DNA from: Oikopleura dioica
Lineage: Eukaryota > Chordata > Appendicularia > Copelata > Oikopleuridae
Direction: 5' to 3'
DNA: 64,000 bases
Assembly (NCBI GenBank): GCA_907165135.1
Contig: OU015569.1
Span: forward strand, 4,216,001-4,280,000
Part shown: positions 59,901-64,000 of the stretch, in pieces
How the letters are laid out: each line of letters begins with the position of its first letter
How positions within the stretch are numbered: position 1 is the stretch's first letter
Program-made: the position numbers and the translations under genes
Notes under the pieces: generated by a model
What the model was told of the DNA's origin: nothing
Seen by the model: only the letters and a program-made list of their open reading frames with translations
Databases searched by the model: none

Positions 59901-61693
59901 CGGAAAACAAGAGAAGAAGCAGCCACATGTTCAAGAAAGAAGTGTTCAAAATAAAAAATTGGCTAAAATGGAAAAGAAAAGCGAAAATTCTCAAAGGCCA
60001 CTCCGATTTAGAAAACTAAACGAGACGAAAACATTGAAACCATCAACAGATGCAGAAGATAGATGCAATACAGAATTAGTAGAGGAAGCCAAAGCTTCTG
60101 ACGGCGACCTTTCGTCTCGTCTTATTGAGAGCGTTTTACGAAAAATAAATGGACATCCAGCAGAGCATGAAGATATTGAAACTCCTGAAATTCAGAGCCG
60201 AAAATCATTGAGCAAAATGAAACCACGCCCATTAATGGAACTAGCAATTGGAAGCAGCAATCTACCGACTACGGACAGGCCGACGACTGCTGTTAGCAGT
60301 GATCTTTTATGTTGATTCGGAGTTCTCATTAGCTAAATCTGACTAAATTCAAAACCCATTTCGACATTAAAAATCACTGCTATTCATCAGCGAAATGGGT
60401 TCAAAGAGAATTTTCGGGAAGTCAAAAACTATCGAAATCAACGAACACTCTGTTGATGAAAATCTCAAATCTATCGGAAAGCCTGAAGTAGGTTCCCAAA
60501 ATCGACAATTCATTGAGATGAATTTCAATAAGAATTTTTGGGGCGAAAAAATTTTTTCTGAGGTCAACACATATTCTGAAAGCCCGTAAAAAGTTACGCC
60601 GATTCCCGAAATTCTAGGGTGAAATGACGTCATTATGACGTCATCAGCCTCATTTGAAAATTTTTCAGAATCCACGCTTTTTGAAGGGGTTCACCCTTAG
60701 AAATTTTATTTTTCTCGACGGAATCGTGTTCTTCATCGAGTAAGGAAGGTTGCAAAGGAAAAAATTTTCCGAACCGACCGGTTTCGACCGCGGTAAATCG
60801 CGGTTTGTCCAGTTTTTAGCCCCAAAACCAGACATATTATATAGCAATCGACGCAGAATTTAATTATCTTTTCAAAATAAAGCTAACCACGGTTAACCAG
60901 GCCTTAACCAACCGGTTAAATGAGAAAAAACGCAAAATTCATAAAATTGGCAAAACGCCAAATTCTAGGAAAAAAGTAAGGTTTGAACAGTATTTTTATT
61001 TTTTTCTTGCATTATGCAGTAAGGTTTGAACAGTATTTTTATAATTTCCTTCATAATACATTTGTATACAAAAAATATCTTTTTTCATCATTTTTTGTTT
61101 CTCGGTAGTTTTACTCATTTTTATTGATGGTAACCGGTTGGTTTATGCCTGATTTATCTTTATTTCAAAAGAAAATTAAATTCTGCGTCGATTGATATAT
61201 AAAATGTCTGGTTTTGGGGAAAAATCTGGGAAGACCGCGATATACCGCGGTCGAAACCGGTCGGTTCGGAAATTTTTTTCCGTTGCAACCTTCCTTATTC
61301 GATGAAGAACAAGATTCCGTCGAGAAAAATAAAATTTCTAAGGGGGAACCCCTTCAAAAAGCGTGGATTCTGAAAAATTTTCAAATGAGGCTGATGACGT
61401 CATAATGACGTCATTTCACCCTAGAATTTCGGGAATCGGCGTAACTTTTTACGGGCTTTCAGAATATGTGTTGACCTCAGAAAAAAATTTTTCGCCCCAA
61501 AAATTCTTATTGAAATTCATCTTGAGCATTATTTAGTAAATATCGTCAACGAAGTAGACGCCGAATTCAAGGCTATTACCAGAAAGTACGACAACCATAC
61601 GAAGCCTCAGCCAAATATTTTCCTCCCAAAAGCGATAAAATGCAAAAAATGAAAAAGAGAAACCAACATTTAAAAGTTTTTCACAGCCTGTAA
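53978..61693 (+). CDS. Unrecognised multi-exon gene hosting two transposons
   Basis: Eight exons: 53978-54240, 54694-54768, 54911-55130, 55181-55245, 55366-55440, 59254-60298, 60391-60487, 61537-61693. Every join keeps phase, including those over a 3.8-kb and a 1.05-kb intron, and the last frame stops cleanly. The product is Ser/Lys/Glu-rich and probably disordered over most of its length, with motifs such as TYPVTEEEILYSN, SIVRYPN-like ends not conserved, LVNGKPRDVEPLKTRKTIQ, and a basic tail RQRSRRRIQGYYQKVRQ. No domain was recognised. The true start lies at or before 53978: the first in-frame Met is only at 54730s, so a 5' exon is missing. If the large introns are not spliced this way, the 59266-60315 frame would be a separate 349-aa gene. 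Confidence 0.55.
55451..56060 (+). repeat. Left inverted arm with two tandem 125-bp units
   Basis: The outer 390 bp are unique sequence shared with the right arm. The inner part consists of about two copies of a 125-bp unit beginning GGCCAGTATATGGCCAC and containing TGGTGGAAGACCATC and GGCTGTGCTC. The arm happens to be open in one frame (from MMNHTSLDSSES), but the same frame exists in the right arm and it reads through the tandem repeat, so I do not call it a gene. Confidence 0.75.
56198..56939 (-). CDS. Cargo gene A, hypothetical acidic protein
   Basis: Minus strand. Exon 56727-56939 begins MSSCEDDFYNYSHPESISSD and reaches HPELWDYK. A second open segment (56461-56623: GWISFAKFGKIASVIKFPNG) and a third (down to 56198: STDGIGYADSDSREPAIL to LHYFYEF) follow. 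The first join needs a GA-AG intron of 103 bp (GACTAG..TATAG) in phase 0. The second is in frame to the third segment with a GG-AG intron, while a GT-AG choice would end the protein 12 codons later. No domain was recognised. If not spliced, the gene is only a 72-residue frame. Confidence 0.4.
57340..57347 (+). promoter_or_regulatory. TATA box upstream of cargo gene B
   Basis: TATAAAAG in a GC-richer context (GTCGGG before, GGTGACGGG after), 43 bases before the ATG at 57383. A start site about 25-30 bases downstream would leave a 5' UTR of only 5-15 bases. Position and match are good for a core promoter; there is no direct proof of use. Confidence 0.55.
57383..57802 (+). CDS. Cargo gene B, signal-anchor protein of 139 aa
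   Basis: Begins MGLKAIIFILLLASIYLIQR, a signal peptide or signal anchor. Next comes a charged stretch with a dibasic RSRR that could be a furin-type site, then DDEDYAEW and a Ser/Pro region. The second half is basic and hydrophobic without a motif. The stop overlaps the start of cargo gene C by 11 bases in another frame. A TATA box precedes it. The family is unknown. A missed intron that would join it to gene C is possible. Confidence 0.45.
   Translation: MGLKAIIFILLLASIYLIQRDNFRIVRETYKEIFEKEKPNQRSRREIDDEDYAEWLAVSSTHPAPSEKSPKPHKILLSNQFSLNGTVSNHKIYTFREGSISFKLKFFIFEKRQEILKIVYSSILNSKKCFTFICIKNEN
57792..58469 (+). CDS. Cargo gene C, helical protein of 150 aa
   Basis: Four exons (57792-57839, 57883-58056, 58089-58250, 58401-58469), all phase 0 with introns of 43, 32 and 150 bp ending in AG. 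The product is mostly helical: LLKIPTLLSIISEKP, YKRVLRMIMVEKCAK, FEKTIHESIRTNMVD, AALIHAVEKTLRSLSREHRA, ending FSQALATDRFIAAPV. No known domain was recognised. The clean phases argue for a real spliced gene with host-type introns. Reading through the third donor would instead add a hydrophobic tail. Confidence 0.5.
58530..59213 (-). repeat. Right inverted arm with three tandem 125-bp units
   Basis: Reverse complement of the left arm at 55451-56060, with a handful of substitutions. It carries one additional 125-bp unit at its inner end (58530-58660), including GGTCTTCCTGCAGATTGTC where the left arm has the corresponding AATCTGCTGG region. The copy-number difference is the main divergence between the arms. 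Confidence 0.75.
60517..61521. mobile_element. 1-kb foldback MITE in an intron, TTGA duplication
   Basis: Left end GATGAATTTCAATAAGAATT and its exact complement at the right end. The arms extend about 400 bp each, with landmarks present on both sides: GACGTCATNATGACGTCAT, the GACCGCGGT-type motif and AACCGGTTGG. The centre (about 60920-61130) is unpaired and AT-rich with two copies of GTAAGGTTTGAACAG. TTGA at 60513-60516 and 61522-61525 flanks it. Removing the element leaves a 40-bp intron, the usual size. Non-coding. Confidence 0.75.
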
Positions 61694-61881
61694 ATCAGTG
61701 TAAATTACTTTCAAAATAAACAGTTCATTTTCGTAAATTGTTTATTGTCAAAAGTGAGATTAAGAGAATAAATGTGTAATAGGCCGTTGGAAATGTGATA
61801 AGATAAGGTCTACTAATGAAAAGGAATGAAAGAAGTGAGGATGAGCGAAGATTTATAATCCTAAATGTAAAAGTGTTCGCC

Positions 61882-62336
61882 TTAAAGCGAGCTATCGGAA
61901 TCAGTAGCGGAGTCCTCTTCTTCAAAAAGACGAGCCTTGAAAGATGCGTCCTCTTTGTTTTCCGTCGGTTTTTGTTCTTTTCTACTCTTGCTTGTGCTGA
62001 AAAACGTCAAGCAGGAAATTAAGCTATTGGCTACCTCATTCTTTTAGGAGTGGCGTCTTTCCTATCATGAGTCTTTCTCGTTCTCTCCAAAAGAACCGGC
62101 GTTGGCATGCTAGCAATGAGTGGAGCTGGAGCTTTTTCGGAAGGATCATTTGACTCAGACGAGTCCTCGTTGTCGGCGAGTGGTTGTTGCACTCCATCTT
62201 CGGTGCTTTTCGCTCGTTTCGGAAGACAAACTTGCGGGTCTTCGTTTTCTTCGTCGGAGCATTGAATAACAGTTTTGGAAGGGCGTTTTCGAAGGCCACG
62301 CTTCGCTGCGAGCTCCGACTCAATGATTTCGCTCAT
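61882..62336 (-). CDS. Small acidic/basic nuclear-type protein
   Basis: Minus strand, two exons joined across a 40-bp GTAGCC-TTCAG intron. Starts MSEIIESELAAKRGLRKRPS just after a CCCATAG acceptor, and ends FKARLFEEEDSATDSDSSL. It is rich in Ser, Glu and Lys with KRA and KRM basic clusters that could be nuclear signals. No domain was recognised. Disordered nuclear or chromatin-associated protein is the likely type. A start 12 codons upstream (62372) is in frame, but the acceptor-like site favours 62336. Confidence 0.5.
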
Positions 62337-62515
62337 ACTATGGGAAAAATTTGAGAGCACTAGTGATTGCACAACGTGTTGAACAGAGGCAGAATGAATG
62401 AAATAGAATCTGCTGCAGATGAAGATTGATTGCTATTACATGTACTAGAAAATAACGGAAATGTGTGTAGGGCGGTGAGGTTTGGTCGTTGAACGGCGAA
62501 AAAATGATTTTGCTT

Positions 62516-64000
62516 TTACTCTTCTTGCTTCTTGAGGCCCTCGGAAGAGCGTTTGTGGCTTTCTAGCGCACGAAGTGTGCTCAAATCCTAAACAGTCATT
62601 TAATTAAACAAGATTCACATGGATGAAGTTTTGATAAATTTCGGACGTGCGCTATAATTAAAGAATTAAATTATGGAAAGGGAGTGATGATAACTGATTT
62701 AGATAATTGGAAAAAGAGCAGAAACCGTTTTCTCGGAACGAGCAAAATTTTGAATGATTCTAGATTAGGACAGTTTCTGATCTTTCTTTATGATAAATGT
62801 TGTCGTGCGTTCAATTACCGGAAGTTCTCAAATTACTGAGGATCTTGCTCACGCTTGGCTTGATAAAGATATGACTTACACTTTTGAAATCGTTTTACGA
62901 TTTTCTAATAAAATGATGTTCTCCTCGTTGTCTTCACAGTCAATTTGAAAATTACCTGAGGTAAGTTCGATTTCCGTCGCATAGCTTTCCCTCGCGATTT
63001 GTCATCAGCTTCGGTGTGTTGGGCGGCAGTGTTGACTTCGTCCCATTTAAGCTCTTTTGCAACTGATCCCTTTTCTTCCTTCTCGTTCAAATTGAGATCG
63101 CGCAGTTTTTCGGTATCCACCTAGAACTGTAATTCACCCCGATTTAAATTGAAAAAATACCTCGCCAGCGAAAGCATCATTCTTGATAACGAGTCCATCA
63201 ACTTGATGTCGCAGTGGATTTTTCATCGCTTTCTCTGTAATACGCTTCCAGGCTTCTTCTCGCTCTTGAATAGCCTGAGAGGGAATTAAAAACAAACACA
63301 ATTGGTGATGCTATCCACCTGTTTTTCCTTCAAGCGTTCGCTCTTGTAATTGGTGGTGCACTCGTCGAACAGATTCTGATCCATTTCCATGAAAAGCTTG
63401 AGAGCATTGTAGATCAGTCCGTGAATGGTCTTATTCCAGTGAGACTTCAAAAAAAGTAAGTGTTTGTTTATTCTGTCTGTTCAATTTCTGACTGTATAGG
63501 CTCATCGAAGACACCCTATGCAGAATGAACCTATACAGTCAGATGATGAAAAGCCTAGATAATTTTTGAATATAAACCTTGGAATTTCGGTAGAGAGGCG
63601 GGAACATAATCGGCAAGATAACCTTGGTATGGTCTTGCACTAGACTGACAAAGTACTCATTGTTCCAGTAGTAGAGAGCTCGCTCGGCAACTTGGAAATG
63701 CGGCGACGAGACGCAACGTGCAAGCTGGTTGAATAACGGCCTCATTATTCGAGCGAACTCAGCATGCTCGATAACGTCCAGAATCTCTTCTAGCTCGTTC
63801 AGGAACATCACCTCCTGAATGCAGAATGTTGAATATTGTCCCAAAAATTTTGACGAAATTACCTTCGGAGAGTGTGTCTTCGGCCAGAACTTGAGCAGCC
63901 CAGTTACCACTTCTTCTGTTAAAGATGGGTCTTTCTCGAGAAACTGTACTACGCAGTAAGCCAGTTGAGGATGCTAGATCATTGTTAAAAACCGCTTCAT
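62516..64000 (-). CDS. PP2A regulatory subunit B56 (PPP2R5), 3' part
   Basis: Minus strand, 5' end outside the window. Exons read [106 protein letters not shown], then a hairpin-bearing intron, then [20 protein letters not shown] and [17 protein letters not shown] charged tail leads to RRKSNLPQ and [15 protein letters not shown], with the stop at 62516-62518. The match to the B56 family is close throughout. B56 subunits direct the PP2A holoenzyme to LxxIxE substrates in mitosis and Wnt signalling (family knowledge). Conservation is much higher than for other genes here. Confidence 0.93.
63487..63543 (-). repeat. Intronic hairpin in the B56 gene
   Basis: TCTGACTGTATAGG at 63487-63500 and CCTATACAGTCAGA at 63530-63543 form perfect 14-bp arms around a 29-base loop; the next bases (CTCAT / ATGAA) pair partly. 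It lies inside the intron between YRNSK and the HWNKT exon. Its size is close to a microRNA precursor, but the loop is long. A small inverted-repeat element is an alternative. Confidence 0.5.

Noticed and set aside
1-64000. CRISPR arrays, bacterial operons, Shine-Dalgarno sites, rRNA
   Set aside because: Spliced metazoan genes throughout; no regularly spaced short repeats and no rRNA-like stretches were seen.
1-64000. tRNA genes
   Set aside because: I looked for GGTTCRAATCC-type B boxes; the few similar strings lie in coding exons and lack a paired A box or acceptor stem.

Overview
The window looks like nuclear DNA of a larvacean tunicate, most likely Oikopleura dioica or a close relative. 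Reasons: metazoan genes (Frizzled, FoxO, KSR, SRF, LAMP, PP2A-B56) are packed a few hundred bases apart; almost every intron that can be placed is only about 32-60 bp; several introns fit only with non-canonical donors (GA-AG); acceptor-like AGs lie just before start codons, as expected for spliced-leader trans-splicing; and there is a very large tandem cysteine-module protein of the kind seen among house and epithelial proteins. The species call is inference from genome style and protein divergence, not from a database match.

Layout. 0-6 kb: a STAC-like C1/SH3 adaptor followed by four small unrecognised genes. 6.4-12 kb: a Frizzled Wnt receptor and a FoxO factor that keeps two Akt-type motifs. 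13-20 kb: a TTAA-flanked MITE, an AT-hook/ankyrin nuclear protein, a LAMP-type lysosomal membrane protein and a TTC19-like mitochondrial TPR protein. 20-29 kb: three TKL-type kinase genes in a row (the KSR pseudokinase and two kinases with complete motifs), with an orphan C-terminal exon between the first two. 30-37 kb: RidA, two tandem SRF (MADS-box) genes, the AP endonuclease APEX1 with a long lysine-rich N-terminus, then two inverted-repeat elements. 38-45 kb: one gene for a predicted 2392-residue secreted, probably GPI-anchored protein made of ten pairs of cysteine modules. 46-53 kb: a CUB/EGF/sushi membrane protein (minus strand), a small membrane-type gene and a cytosolic carboxypeptidase (AGBL2/3 type). 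54-61.7 kb: one unrecognised multi-exon gene whose two long introns hold transposable elements, one of them carrying apparent genes. 61.8-64 kb: a small nuclear-type protein and the 3' half of a PP2A B56 regulatory subunit (both minus strand).

The most unusual item is a 3.76-kb unit at 55451-59213: near-identical 0.6-0.7 kb inverted repeats enclose a minus-strand gene and two overlapping plus-strand genes with a TATA box. It is flanked by a 3-bp duplication and sits inside one intron of the host gene. The 20-module GPI-type protein, the SRF tandem pair with an extra intron in the MADS box, and the GA-AG introns also deserve attention.

Gene models were assembled by hand from reading frames and splice phases. 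Exon ends are firm where phases closed (giant protein, FoxO, SRF, RidA, the 54-61.7 kb gene, cargo gene C) and approximate elsewhere.
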